Counted from the first letter of the stretch, positions 1-9,297 are shown. The stretch is 64,000 nucleotides of DNA from Rhodospirillales bacterium (GCA_947473305.1 CANJCB010000009.1:1-64000), one strand, 5' to 3'. Translations and numbers: made by a program. The notes: generated by a model from the letters alone, not told the origin.

Positions 1-2
1 GA

Positions 3-668
3 AGCGCCGAACGGCGGCATAGCTCTCCACGGCAAACATCCCCGGCCGCTCCCAAAAGGAGCAGCCTAACAACGGCCGGATTTTACTCCGCCACGCTCAG
101 CACGCCGCCGGCGTTCCAATGGCCCACTTTGTCACCGGCGCATCCACTCTTCTATGGCACCACGAAGCTCGCCATGGAGTTCTTCACGCGCAATTACATC
201 GACACTTTCGGCATCGATGCCGTGGTTCTGCGCTTCAGCGCGGTCATCCGGGAATGGGCGGGCGCCGACGCGGGCGCGATCGGCACCCTGCTCGCCGCCT
301 TCGTGGAGCCCGCGCGGCGCGGCGAGACCGCGGTCATCGACAACCCGGCCTGGACTTGGCGGGGACTGGCCGAATTCATCGACGCGCGGGACAGCGCCGA
401 GGCGGCGATCGCGGCGCTCTATGCCGGGCGGTTGCCGCAGCACGTTTATAACATCAACGGCGCGGCGGCCTATGAGGTGAGCGACTTCGCCCGGATCGTG
501 GGCGAGACCTTCCCGCCGGCGAAAGTCGATATCCGGGCGGAGGCGGCGGCCGGCCTATGCGGCGCCCCGGTCTACCGGATGCGTATGGATGGGGCCGCCG
601 CCGCGCGGGATTTCGGTTACCGGGCGCGCTACGATCTGGCCGCGTCGTTGCGCCATTACGCCGGCTGA
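3..668 (+). CDS. NAD-dependent epimerase/dehydratase (extended SDR), C-terminal part
   Basis: This is the C-terminal half of an extended short-chain dehydrogenase/epimerase. The recognisable part starts near 129, with HPLFYGTTKLAMEFF carrying the catalytic Tyr-x3-Lys (YGTTK), followed by a substrate-binding half that ends LAASLRHYAG. The glycine-rich NAD-binding Rossmann half should lie about 130 residues upstream and is outside the window. The frame is open to the window edge, but the roughly 40 codons before position 129 (Pro/Ser/Thr-rich) do not resemble the usual SSxxVYG...E..P stretch of this family. The 5' part is therefore either divergent or hit by a frameshift. A TTG at 129 could start a product, but it would be catalytically incomplete. 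The family call is good; whether the gene is intact cannot be judged here. Confidence 0.6.
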   Translation, partial: SAERRHSSPRQTSPAAPKRSSLTTAGFYSATLSTPPAFQWPTLSPAHPLFYGTTKLAMEFFTRNYIDTFGIDAVVLRFSAVIREWAGADAGAIGTLLAAFVEPARRGETAVIDNPAWTWRGLAEFIDARDSAEAAIAALYAGRLPQHVYNINGAAAYEVSDFARIVGETFPPAKVDIRAEAAAGLCGAPVYRMRMDGAAAARDFGYRARYDLAASLRHYAG

Positions 669-695
669 TCGGCCGGAAAAAGGGAGATTGAGCCC

Positions 696-1232
696 ATGAG
701 CCGTTTGTTCGGACCGATACGACAGGTCGCTTATGTCGTCCGCGATGCCCAGGCCGCGATGGACTATTGGACCCGCGTCATGGAGGTGGGGCCTTTCTTC
801 TATTTTGAGACCACGCCGGACCAATATTCGATCTATCGCGGACAGCCGTTCCGGGGGCGCAACATCATCGCCCTTTCGCAGAGCGGGGCCGTGCAGATCG
901 AGATCATCCAGCCGCTCGACGAGGTGGAATCCCCCTTCACCGAATTCCTGAAGTCGGGCCGGGACGGGGTGCAGCATGTGGCCTTCTGGACCGAGCACTA
1001 CGACGCGGACATGGCCCGTTATCTGGCCGCCGGCTACAAGGTGCTGATGAGTGCCCGAGCGGGGGGGCCTGACACGAGACTGGCCTATCTGGAAAGGGAT
1101 GCCCATTCCGGTCCGATGATCGAAATCTCGGAGGTGAGCGGTCCGAAGGGCGCTTTCTTTCGACGTATCGCCGAAACGGCCGCGACCTGGGATGGGACGG
1201 ATCCGATCCGCAAAGTCACATCATTTTCATAG
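696..1232 (+). CDS. VOC-superfamily (glyoxalase/methylmalonyl-CoA epimerase-like) protein
   Basis: A 178-residue vicinal-oxygen-chelate fold protein. It opens FGPIRQVAYVVRDAQAAMDYW, the usual first beta-alpha unit of glyoxalase_4-type proteins, and a second half contains GVQHVAFWT, a candidate metal-ligand His segment. Family members are metal-dependent epimerases, lyases or dioxygenases, so the substrate cannot be read from sequence. A good ribosome-binding site (AAAGGGAG) lies about 10 bases before the ATG. It follows the partial epimerase by 27 bases and is probably cotranscribed with it. The next gene is convergent. Confidence 0.75.
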   Translation: MSRLFGPIRQVAYVVRDAQAAMDYWTRVMEVGPFFYFETTPDQYSIYRGQPFRGRNIIALSQSGAVQIEIIQPLDEVESPFTEFLKSGRDGVQHVAFWTEHYDADMARYLAAGYKVLMSARAGGPDTRLAYLERDAHSGPMIEISEVSGPKGAFFRRIAETAATWDGTDPIRKVTSFS

Positions 1233-1338
1233 CCAGTCCAAGGAGAAACGACGGCTCTGAAAGAGGAGATATCAGTGCGCCATCCAGCGGTTTGGTGTCC
1301 CTTTCCATCTCGTCGAAGGGTGAGGAAGGCCCCGCCCT

Positions 1339-2013
1339 TTAGCGCAGCTCGTGGGTGATGTTTTCAAGGAAGCGCACCTTGCTCTGCTGCACATGATCTT
1401 CCATGCGGTTGGCGGCCTCCAGGGAGTTGTGCTCGGCCAGCGCCTGGAGGATCGCCTTGTGCTGCTCGTTCGATTTCCGGATATCGCCGGTGACGATGCT
1501 GTTGCGGCGGAAGATCTGCAGTTCCTTCAACAGGCTGGCATGCACCGACTGGAGCCTCAGGTTGGCGCTGAATTTCAGGATCTTGTCGTGGAAAGAATTG
1601 TTGAGCGTGTAGAAGGTTGCCGCGTCCCAGTCCGTGCAAGCCGCGTCCATTCTTGCGATGAGATCGCTGAGTTCGGCGAGTTGTCCGGGCGTGATCCGGG
1701 CCGCAAGCTGGGCGCCCGCCAGACGGGCCAGGGATGCACGGATATCGTAGAGCTCAGCTGCTTCGCGCAGCGACATCTCGCGGACGAAGAAGCCGCGATT
1801 GGGCTGCGCCGTCAGGAGACCGCTTTCCACCATGGCCCGGCAGATCTCCCGGATCAGGCTCCGGCTGGCCTGGAGTTGCAGGGCAAGGGCGGATTCGTTC
1901 ACGTGGCAGCCGGGCGGCAGCGCCCCTTCCATCACCATGCGCTCGATGGCGGCGCGGGTGCGCTCAAGGGCGCTCGGCTCGGGGATCGGGGAAGCTGCCC
2001 GCGCCATCTTCAT
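1339..2013 (-). CDS. GntR-family transcriptional regulator, FCD domain
   Basis: A 224-residue regulator with an N-terminal winged helix (about residues 15-75, ending NRGFFVREMS) and a C-terminal all-helical FCD effector domain. Likely FCD metal ligands are the histidines in NSFHDKI, NEQHKAIL and MEDHVQQS. FadR/VanR-type members usually bind small carboxylic acids and repress nearby catabolic operons. Its ATG overlaps the stop of the upstream luciferase-like monooxygenase gene by four bases (ATGA), so the two are translationally coupled and the regulator probably senses a compound handled by that enzyme. Confidence 0.9.
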   Translation of the reverse strand: MKMARAASPIPEPSALERTRAAIERMVMEGALPPGCHVNESALALQLQASRSLIREICRAMVESGLLTAQPNRGFFVREMSLREAAELYDIRASLARLAGAQLAARITPGQLAELSDLIARMDAACTDWDAATFYTLNNSFHDKILKFSANLRLQSVHASLLKELQIFRRNSIVTGDIRKSNEQHKAILQALAEHNSLEAANRMEDHVQQSKVRFLENITHELR

Positions 2014-3062
2014 GCGGCTTTCGCGGCCCGCACCTGCGGGACGACCTTGTCCATGAAGAGGCGCATGCTTTCCATCGCGACGTCGTAGGACATCGCGCCG
2101 AGGCGAAAAGTGATGATGACGCCGCCGACGCCGGTTGCGGCCAGTTCGGCCATGGAGGCGGCGACCGTCGCGGGCGAGCCGCAGACGAGCCCCGTGCTCG
2201 GATCGACGCGCTGCGCCATGCCTGGGCGCTGCGGCCCCATGTCGATTCCCTGTTCCTTGGCGACACGATTGCGCAGCACGGCGCGTTGCTCATGCATCGC
2301 GACGAAGGCTGCGGGGCCGATGGCCTGGGCTTTCGCATCTGTATCGGCAACGTAAACGTTGCGCCATGCCCAGCATTGATCGGTGAGCTTGGCCACGGTT
2401 TCCTCGGTTGCCCCGCTTTCCCGCATCGACTTCCGGTAGAGATCCATGCGCTGGCGGGTGACGTCGTTCGTCTGCACGCTCATGAGGAACGGGCGCGAGC
2501 GTTTCGCGAGTTCGACCATCGAGGCCTCGCCCGACGCCGCGCGAATGACGAAAGGATGGGGACGCGTGTAGCATTGCGGTCGCAAGCCCGGCGTCTTCAG
2601 GCTCCAGTATTTCCCCTTGTGTTCGAAGGCTTCGCCGGTCCAGGCCTTCATCATCAGGGCCTCGGCCTCTTCGGAGCGCTCGGCGGCGTCCTTCGGGTCG
2701 ACGCCATAGCCTTGGTAATCGTAGACGTTGTAATTCGTGCCGCGCCCGATGCCGACGATCAGCCGTCCCTTGCTGATGTGATCGATGAGCGAAAGCTGCT
2801 CCGCCATCTGCATGGGATGGTGGAGTGACATCTGGGCCACCGCGAAGCCGATCTTGACGCGCGAGGTGCGGGCGGCGACGGCGGCGGAGAAGGTGACGGG
2901 GTTCACATAGATGCAGATGCCGTCGAAATGATGTTCGCCCAGCCAGAGCGCGTCGAATCCCAATTCTTCGGTCAGATCGACTTCTTTCATCACCTCGTCG
3001 AGGGTCGCGGCGTCGCGGCTGGGATCCCGGCTTTCGGTGAAGAGGAAATTGCTGAAACGCAT
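2010..3062 (-). CDS. LLM-class flavin-dependent oxidoreductase (luciferase-like)
   Basis: A 350-residue bacterial-luciferase-fold monooxygenase or reductase using FMNH2 or F420. The family is shown by ELGFDALWLGEHHF, the SLHHPMQMAEQLSLIDHISKGRLIVGIGRG core and a C-terminal GSPATVAASMAEL. The start at 3062 is chosen because GGAGG lies 8 bases upstream; a longer in-frame extension lacks a site. The gene is the first of a two-gene unit with the GntR regulator. Substrates of the group include alkanes, sulfonates and other small molecules, and none can be assigned here. Confidence 0.88.
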   Translation of the reverse strand: MRFSNFLFTESRDPSRDAATLDEVMKEVDLTEELGFDALWLGEHHFDGICIYVNPVTFSAAVAARTSRVKIGFAVAQMSLHHPMQMAEQLSLIDHISKGRLIVGIGRGTNYNVYDYQGYGVDPKDAAERSEEAEALMMKAWTGEAFEHKGKYWSLKTPGLRPQCYTRPHPFVIRAASGEASMVELAKRSRPFLMSVQTNDVTRQRMDLYRKSMRESGATEETVAKLTDQCWAWRNVYVADTDAKAQAIGPAAFVAMHEQRAVLRNRVAKEQGIDMGPQRPGMAQRVDPSTGLVCGSPATVAASMAELAATGVGGVIITFRLGAMSYDVAMESMRLFMDKVVPQVRAAKAA

Positions 3063-3151
3063 GGACGCGCCCTCCGGGATACGGCGATTAGATTGTCGCC
3101 AGATTACAGAAGATCGCACTGCGATCAAGAAAATGTTGTAGGACGATTTTA

Positions 3152-4060
3152 TTAACGAGGTAGCTGCGGGGCTTCCGATCCCAGCGCCATGGCGACAAAG
3201 GCGGCGGTCGGCCCGGACTGCATTTTCCGGGAATAGGCGAACCAGACCATCGACCTGGCGTCTCCCTTCAGCGGCCGGACGCAGGTCTCCGGCAATTGAG
3301 CTCGGCAGAGAGATTGGGGCAGGATCGAAATCCCGAGCCCGGCGGCGACAAGCGCCAGAATCATGCCGTTCTGGTTAGCCTCCTGCTCGATGCACGGCTC
3401 GAAGCCCGCTTCCCGGCAAAGCGCCGCGAATTGCGGATAAAGCGCGTTGTCGCCCGAGGGCGAGAAATGGATGAAGGGCTCTTCCGCCAAGGCTGCAAGC
3501 GCGATGGGCCTGCCGCTTCTGGCGAGCCGATGATCCTGCCGCAAGAGAACCGCCAGCGGCTCCCGCATGATCTCGCGGACGATGAAATTGGGCGGCACCG
3601 GGGGCCGCGACGCATAGCGCAGGAAAGCCACACTGAGATTGCCTTCGGCGAGATCGTGGAGCGCCGTTTGCGTCGGCCGTTCGCGCAGGGTCAGGCGAAC
3701 CTTCGCGTGGGTGCGGCGGAAGCCGATGATGAGCCGCGCCACCGGCTCGATCAGCGGGGCGGAGGGAAACAACCCCACCGTCACCTCTCCCAACTCGCCC
3801 TGTTCGGCGCGGGTGGCGACCCTTCGCGCCCGTTCCGCCTGCTCCAGGGTGGCACGCGCTTCTTCCAGGAACAGCGCCCCGGTCTGGGTCAGCGCGACAT
3901 TGCGATTGTCGCGCTCGAAGAGCTTCGCCGACAGTTCCTCTTCAAGGTGGCGGATCTGCTGGCTCAGCGGCGGCTGCGATATGCCAAGGCGCAGGGCGGC
4001 GCGGCCGAAGTGCAGTTCTTCAGCGAGCGTGACGAAATAGCGGAGATGACGAAGCTCCAT
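3152..4060 (-). CDS. LysR-family transcriptional regulator
   Basis: A 302-residue LysR-type regulator. It begins MELRHLRYFVTLAEELHFGRAALRLGISQPPLSQQIRHLEEEL, a textbook winged helix-turn-helix over residues 1-60, followed by a linker helix and a periplasmic-binding-like effector domain from about residue 90. It is divergent from hyuB-hyuA with 99 bases between starts, the usual layout for a LysR protein controlling its neighbour. A short dyad (4063-4076) lies directly before its start. By position it probably regulates the hydantoinase pair and itself. Confidence 0.92.
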   Translation of the reverse strand: MELRHLRYFVTLAEELHFGRAALRLGISQPPLSQQIRHLEEELSAKLFERDNRNVALTQTGALFLEEARATLEQAERARRVATRAEQGELGEVTVGLFPSAPLIEPVARLIIGFRRTHAKVRLTLRERPTQTALHDLAEGNLSVAFLRYASRPPVPPNFIVREIMREPLAVLLRQDHRLARSGRPIALAALAEEPFIHFSPSGDNALYPQFAALCREAGFEPCIEQEANQNGMILALVAAGLGISILPQSLCRAQLPETCVRPLKGDARSMVWFAYSRKMQSGPTAAFVAMALGSEAPQLPR

Positions 4061-4062
4061 GA

Positions 4063-4076
4063 GTTATTCGTATAAC
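4063..4076. promoter_or_regulatory. Candidate LysR operator dyad
   Basis: An inverted repeat, GTTAT-4 nt-ATAAC, lies in the 99-bp divergent gap between the LysR gene and hyuB, a few bases before the LysR start. It resembles the short AT-rich dyads of LysR-type sites but is 14 bp long, not an exact T-N11-A box. Binding is inferred from position and symmetry only. Confidence 0.35.
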
Positions 4077-4159
4077 ATATCAAAGTGAAGGAAAGCAGTA
4101 TTAGCGTGTATCGTTTATTCCGGCCAAAATCGAGAATCGGCCAGATCGGAGCGATAGGC

Positions 4160-5818
4160 ATGAGCGGCGCGTCGAACCACCAGACATTCGATCCGATCAC
4201 TCTCGAGATCTATTGGAACCGGCTGATCTCGATCGCTGACGAGGCCGCGACCGGCCTCTTGCGCACCGCCTTTTCAACCATCGTCCGGGAATCCAACGAC
4301 TATGCGAATGTCGTCATGGACCGCAACGGCGATTCGATTGCGGAAAATACCGGAGGCCTCGCGTCCTTCTCCTGCATCCTGGCGCGGACCACCAAGGTTT
4401 TCCTGGAGAAATATCCGGCGGAGACCTGGCAGCCCGGCGATACGGCGATCACCAACGACCCCTGGCTCGCCACCGGCCATCTGCCGGATTTCACGGTCGT
4501 CACCGGAATCTTCCAGGAAGGAAAGCTAGTCGGCTTCGCGGGCTCGGTCGCCCATTCGCCCGATGTCGGCGGCTCGCTCTGGTCGGCCGATTGCCGCGAG
4601 ATTTTCGAGGAAGGCATCCGCATCCCTCCGACGAAGCTCCTGCACAAGGGCGTCTGGAACGAGCAGCTTCTCGACATCTTCCTCGGCAATGTCCGGGTGC
4701 CGCGCCAGGTCCTGGGCGATCTCCAGGCGCAGGTGTCCGCCAACGAGGTCGCGGCCCGCCGGGTCGTGGAATTCCTCGACGACACCAAGCTCGACGATCT
4801 GCGGTCCTTGTCGGTGGCGCTGCATGAGCGCACCGACCGCGCCATGCGGCAGGCCATTCGCGAAGTGCCGGACGGCACCTATAAGGCCGAGATCAGCGCC
4901 GATGGCTTCGACGAGGCGGTGACGCATATCGTCTGCACGGTGATGGTCACGGGCGACACCATGCACATCGATTACGAGGGCACCTCGCCCCAGATCGACC
5001 GGGGCATCAACTGCGTGATGAACTACACGCATGCCTATTCGGTCTATCCGGTAAAATGCGCGCTCGATCCCTTCACGCCGCGCAACGAGGGGTCCTATCG
5101 CGCGATCACGGTTTCCGCGCCCTCCCGCTCGATCCTCAATCCGGTCTATCCGGCTCCCGTCAGCGCCCGGCAATTGACCGGACATCTCTTGGCCGGTGCG
5201 GTCTATAAGGCCTTGGCCCCGGTGCTGCCGGACAAGGTGATCGCGGAATGCGGCGGAGCTCCGACCATGCGCGCGCTCTTCAGCGGCTTCAACCACGACG
5301 GCGACCGCTTCTCGCAAGTGCTTTTCGCCAGTGGTGGGATGGGGGCCGCGCCCCATAGGGACGGTATGTCCACCACTGCCTTCCCGACCAACGTGGGTGC
5401 TGGCAGCATCGAGGCCTTCGAGAGCATTGCGCCCCTGGTCATCTGGCGAAAGCAGTTACTCACGGATTCCGGCGGAGCGGGAGCCTTCCGGGGCGGCCTT
5501 GGCCAGGAGATCGAGATCGAGGTCAGGACCCGCGACGCCATCCGTCTCTCGCTCCTGTCGGACCGGCATAAGCATCCGGCCGAGGGCCTGGCCGGGGGCC
5601 ATTCGGGCAGCCCGTCGCTGATCGCCTTTGCCGACGGCACGCGACCGCATCCCAAATCCCGCACCGCCATCGCCGCCAACGACCGCCTGACCATGCATTA
5701 CGCCGGCGGCGGCGGTTATGGCGATCCGAAGAAGCGCAGCCGTGAGGCCGTGCAATCGGATGTCGAGAACGGCTATGTCTCCGCCGAGGCGGCGCGCAAG
5801 ATCTACGGAGTGGAGTGA
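4160..5818 (+). CDS. hyuB: Hydantoinase B / 5-oxoprolinase-type subunit
   Basis: A 552-residue protein of the hydantoinase_B family, the partner of HyuA in ATP-dependent ring-opening or carboxylation of hydantoins, 5-oxoproline, or acetone/acetophenone-type substrates. Family marks include TFDPITLEIYWNRL at the start, RESNDYANVVMDRNGD, NDPWLATGHLPDF, SVAHSPDVGG, and the C-terminal HYAGGGGYGDP that typically ends this subunit. The ATG at 4160 begins the conserved region; 25 upstream in-frame codons are not needed. It is followed by hyuA after one base, so the two form a tight operon. Confidence 0.9.
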   Translation: MSGASNHQTFDPITLEIYWNRLISIADEAATGLLRTAFSTIVRESNDYANVVMDRNGDSIAENTGGLASFSCILARTTKVFLEKYPAETWQPGDTAITNDPWLATGHLPDFTVVTGIFQEGKLVGFAGSVAHSPDVGGSLWSADCREIFEEGIRIPPTKLLHKGVWNEQLLDIFLGNVRVPRQVLGDLQAQVSANEVAARRVVEFLDDTKLDDLRSLSVALHERTDRAMRQAIREVPDGTYKAEISADGFDEAVTHIVCTVMVTGDTMHIDYEGTSPQIDRGINCVMNYTHAYSVYPVKCALDPFTPRNEGSYRAITVSAPSRSILNPVYPAPVSARQLTGHLLAGAVYKALAPVLPDKVIAECGGAPTMRALFSGFNHDGDRFSQVLFASGGMGAAPHRDGMSTTAFPTNVGAGSIEAFESIAPLVIWRKQLLTDSGGAGAFRGGLGQEIEIEVRTRDAIRLSLLSDRHKHPAEGLAGGHSGSPSLIAFADGTRPHPKSRTAIAANDRLTMHYAGGGGYGDPKKRSREAVQSDVENGYVSAEAARKIYGVE

Positions 5819-5819
5819 G

Positions 5820-7919
5820 ATGGCCACGAAGCCGAAGACCGCGCGCGTCGGGGTGGACGTCGGCGGCACCTTTACCGACCTCGTGCTGCACGACGCCGAG
5901 CGCGATATCGTCCATACCGGAAAGCTGCTGACCACCCCCGACGATCCCAGCGAGGCGATCATCAACGGCGTGGCGCGGCTCTTAACGGAAGCGGGCCTGA
6001 CGCATCAGGACGTCCACAGCATCGTCCACGGCACGACCCTGGTCACCAACACGATCATCGAACGGACAGGGGCCAAGATCGGCCTGCTGACGACCCAGGG
6101 GTTCCGGGATACCATCGAGATCGGCCGCGAGACGCGCTACGACCTCTACGACCTTTTCCTGGAAATGCCGACGACCCTGGTGCCCCGGTCGCGTCGCTTG
6201 GAAATCCCCGAACGCATGTCGGCAAGCGGCGAGACCCTGCTGGCGCTCGACGAGGCAGCGGTGACGAAGGCCGCGCGCCATCTCGTCGAGACAGAGGGCG
6301 TGGAGGCAATTGCGGTCTCCTTCCTTCATTCCTACCAATCGCCGGGCCACGAGCTTCGCGCGGGTGAGGTGATCCGCAAGCTCTATCCCAGGCTGGCGCT
6401 GTCGCTCGGGGCGGAAGTGGCGCCCGAAATCCGCGAGTTCGAGCGCGGCTCCACGGCCTGCGCCAATGCCTATGTGCAGCCCTTGATGCAGCGCTATCTC
6501 GACAAGCTCGAAAGCTCGCTGCACGAGGCGGGGTTTTCGGGGAACCTCTACATCATGCTCTCGGGCGGGGGGATCACTACCGTAGCGGAGGCCAAGGCCT
6601 ATCCGATCCGGCTCATCGAATCGGGTCCTGCGGCGGGGGCCATGGCGTCGTCGTTCCTGGCGAAGCAGGTCGGGCTCGATCATGTCGTGTCCTTCGACAT
6701 GGGCGGGACCACGGCGAAGATGTGCCTCGTCGAAAACGGGTTGCCGCATCACAAATACGATTTCGAGGCGGGGCGGGTGCGCCGCTTCCAGAAGGGATCG
6801 GGCCTGCCGCTCAAGATCTCGGTCGTCGATATGATCGAGATCGGGGCGGGCGGCGGCAGCCTCGCGCGGGTCGACAAGGCTTCGGGGCTCATGAAGGTCG
6901 GGCCGCGCTCAGCCGGGGCGAAGCCGGGGCCGGTCTGCTATGGGCGGGGCGGTGTGGAACCTACCGTGACCGATGCGGATCTTGTGCTGGGAAGGCTCGA
7001 CCCTTCCTATTTCCTGGGTGGCGAAATGCAGCTCGACGTTGATCGGGTGCGCCGCGCCTTCACCGAAAAGATTTCCGCAGAAATCGACGTGCCTGCCGAC
7101 GACGCGGCCCTAGGCGTCCAGCGCATCGTCGACGAGACCATGGCGGCGGCGACACGCATGCATATGGCGGAAAAGGGCAAGGACCCCCGCCGCTACACGA
7201 TGATCGCCTTCGGGGGGGCAGGGCCGGTCCATGCCTGGAACCTCGCGCGGCTCTTGAAGATCAAGCGTCTGCTCGTACCGCTCGGCGCAGGCGTCGGATC
7301 GGCGGTCGGGTTCCTGGTCGCACCGCCCGCGACGGAGATGGTGAGGAGCTATGTGGCGCGGCTGGAGCGGCTCGACTGGGACCGCGTGAACCAGCTCCTC
7401 GCCGAGATGGCGGCGCTGGGCGGCACCTTGTTGAAAAAAGCGGGGGCGGAGGAGGGGAGCATCACCTTCCAGCCGACCGCCGATATGCGCCATGTGGGCC
7501 AGGGCTTCGAGATCCCGGTCGCCCTGCCGTCGATGACGCTCTCGACCGCCGATGTGCCGGCGATCCGCACGGCCTTCTTCGACGCCTATCGTTTGAGGTT
7601 CGAGCGGACCCTCGACGAGACGCCCATCGAATCCCTGAGCTGGCGTCTCTCTTGCCAGTCGCCGGGCCGGACCCTCAGCATGGGACTGGCGCTCGGCAAG
7701 AGCCCGGATGGAACGCCCGCCGCGCGGGGCGCTCGCAAGGTGCTCTTCGAGGGCGCGGGCTGGCGGGAATGCACCGTCTATGACCGCTACCGGCTGACCG
7801 CTGGGACTAGTTTTGCGGGACCTGCATTGATCGAGGAACGCGAATCGACCTGCGTCGTGGGACCCGGCGCCAAGGTCGAAGTCGATAAGTTCCTGAACCT
7901 GGTGATCGACCTCGAATAA
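5820..7919 (+). CDS. hyuA: Hydantoinase A / 5-oxoprolinase-type ATP-binding subunit
   Basis: A 699-residue hydantoinase_A-family protein with an actin-like ATPase fold. Residues 8-20 give the phosphate-binding VGVDVGGTFTDLV; later come GTTLVTNTIIERTG, a Ser/Gly-rich ESGPAAGAMAS, DMGGTTAKMCLV and FGGAGPVHAWNLA, all typical of HyuA/OxoP. It drives the ATP-dependent half of the reaction with HyuB. The start at 5820 is one base after the hyuB stop and matches the family N-terminus. Its 3' end faces the aminotransferase gene with only six bases between them and no visible terminator. The actual substrate is undetermined. Confidence 0.9.
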   Translation: MATKPKTARVGVDVGGTFTDLVLHDAERDIVHTGKLLTTPDDPSEAIINGVARLLTEAGLTHQDVHSIVHGTTLVTNTIIERTGAKIGLLTTQGFRDTIEIGRETRYDLYDLFLEMPTTLVPRSRRLEIPERMSASGETLLALDEAAVTKAARHLVETEGVEAIAVSFLHSYQSPGHELRAGEVIRKLYPRLALSLGAEVAPEIREFERGSTACANAYVQPLMQRYLDKLESSLHEAGFSGNLYIMLSGGGITTVAEAKAYPIRLIESGPAAGAMASSFLAKQVGLDHVVSFDMGGTTAKMCLVENGLPHHKYDFEAGRVRRFQKGSGLPLKISVVDMIEIGAGGGSLARVDKASGLMKVGPRSAGAKPGPVCYGRGGVEPTVTDADLVLGRLDPSYFLGGEMQLDVDRVRRAFTEKISAEIDVPADDAALGVQRIVDETMAAATRMHMAEKGKDPRRYTMIAFGGAGPVHAWNLARLLKIKRLLVPLGAGVGSAVGFLVAPPATEMVRSYVARLERLDWDRVNQLLAEMAALGGTLLKKAGAEEGSITFQPTADMRHVGQGFEIPVALPSMTLSTADVPAIRTAFFDAYRLRFERTLDETPIESLSWRLSCQSPGRTLSMGLALGKSPDGTPAARGARKVLFEGAGWRECTVYDRYRLTAGTSFAGPALIEERESTCVVGPGAKVEVDKFLNLVIDLE

Positions 7920-7925
7920 CTTTTG

Positions 7926-9167
7926 CTAACCGAGGTCCGCGCAGGCCGCTGCGATCTGGCGGCAGCCCTCCAGCAGCGCCGGTTCCGAGGCCGCGATCGA
8001 GATGCGGAAATGGGGCGCCATGCCGAAGGGCGTGCCGGACACGGTCGCGACGCCGAAGTTGAGCAGGTGATCGACCATGTCGAAATCGGTCCGGATCACG
8101 GTGCCTGCCGAAGACTTCTTGCCGATGACTTTGGCGCAAGACGGGAAGAGGTAGAACGCTCCTTCCGGCACCGCGCAATCGAGTTCGGGGATCTTCGCGA
8201 ACTCGGCGCTGACGAGCTTCATGCGATGCGCGAATTCGCGGGCATGCTCGCCGACGTGGTGCTGGGGGCCGTTCAGCGCTTCGGTGGCGGCCGCCTGACT
8301 GATCGCGCTGGGGCTCGACGTGCTCTGCGACTGGATCTTCGCCATCTCTTTGATGAGGCCCTTCGGCCCGGCCGCGAAGCCGATGCGCCAGCCGGTCATG
8401 CAATAGGCTTTGGAGACGCCGTTGATGGTCAGCGTGCGCTCGCGCAGATCCGGTACCGCCAGCGCCATGGTGGAAAATGTGGTGACGCCATAGGTGATGT
8501 GCTCGTAGATGTCGTCGCTCAGGATCCAGACATGGGGATGCCGCCGCAGCACCTCTCCCAGCGCCGTCAGTTCCGCCGCCGAATACATGTTGCCGGCGGG
8601 ATTGCCTGGGGCGTTCAGCACGAGCCATTTGGTGCGCGGCGTGATCGCTGCTTCGAGCTGTTCCGGCCTCAGCTTGAAACGCTGCGCTTGCGGGCAGGAC
8701 ACGATCACGGGATTGCCTCCCGCGAAGCGCACCATTTCGGGATAGGAAACCCAATGCGGGGCCGGGATGACGACCTCGTCGCTCGCATCAATGGTCGCGA
8801 GAAAGGCGTTGAAGATGATGTGCTTGGCGCCGCAGGCGACGCTGATTTCTTCGGTCGCGAAAGCGAGATTGTTCTCGCGCAGGAACTTGCTCTTGATGGC
8901 TTCCTTCAACTCAACCGTGCCGTCGACCGTCGTATAGCGCGTCTTACCGGCGCGAATCGCGGCGATGCCCGCTTCCTTGATGTTGTCCGGCGTTTCGAAG
9001 TCCGGCTCGCCGACGGTCAGGTTGACGATCTTACGGCCTGAGGCGACGAGTTCGCGCGCGCGTTGCGCGGCGGCGTTGCTGGCCGAGGGTTTGACGGCAT
9101 GCGCGCGTGAGGAGAGCAATCTTGCGAGCGGGTCGACTTGCGGCGCAAGGGATACTGCCTGCGGCAT
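7926..9167 (-). CDS. Class I/II PLP-dependent aminotransferase (AspAT subgroup I-gamma-like)
   Basis: A 413-residue fold-type I aminotransferase. Visible signatures are TVGEPDFETP, RYTTVDGTVELKEAI, NAPGNPAG (usual NSPxNPTG, here with Ala twice), SDDIYEHITYG, and the PLP-lysine segment NGVSKAYCMTGWRIGF with Lys253. It should interconvert an amino acid and its 2-oxo acid in the cytoplasm. The start has AAGGAG six bases upstream. It is divergent from the IclR regulator, and its promoter carries the same 22-bp operator found at the decarboxylase and ABC transporter operons. It probably feeds or drains the 2-oxo acid used by the TPP decarboxylase (inference). Confidence 0.88.
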   Translation of the reverse strand: MPQAVSLAPQVDPLARLLSSRAHAVKPSASNAAAQRARELVASGRKIVNLTVGEPDFETPDNIKEAGIAAIRAGKTRYTTVDGTVELKEAIKSKFLRENNLAFATEEISVACGAKHIIFNAFLATIDASDEVVIPAPHWVSYPEMVRFAGGNPVIVSCPQAQRFKLRPEQLEAAITPRTKWLVLNAPGNPAGNMYSAAELTALGEVLRRHPHVWILSDDIYEHITYGVTTFSTMALAVPDLRERTLTINGVSKAYCMTGWRIGFAAGPKGLIKEMAKIQSQSTSSPSAISQAAATEALNGPQHHVGEHAREFAHRMKLVSAEFAKIPELDCAVPEGAFYLFPSCAKVIGKKSSAGTVIRTDFDMVDHLLNFGVATVSGTPFGMAPHFRISIAASEPALLEGCRQIAAACADLG

Positions 9168-9250
9168 CGGTCACTCCTTCACGATCGTCGGATCAAATCG
9201 GCCGGGCCGGCGAAAGCCGCCGCCACCCTCGGGGCAAGCCCTGCACAAAA

Positions 9251-9297
9251 TCGTAACGGCGATCCGCATTGTGAAACACCGTCTGACGCCTTGTCAA
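9251..9297 (-). promoter_or_regulatory. Promoter and IclR-type operator copy 1 (aminotransferase)
   Basis: On the minus strand a perfect -35 TTGACA (9292-9297) is followed after 18 bases by CACAAT (9268-9273). A conserved block CACAATGCGG-ATC-GCCGTTACG extends downstream to 9252. The block matches copies 2 and 3 (14.9-15.05 kb) with only two or three differences. Overlap of the element with the -10 and start region suggests repression. The site also lies about 90 bp before the IclR gene on the other strand, so it may serve autoregulation. Confidence 0.7.
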
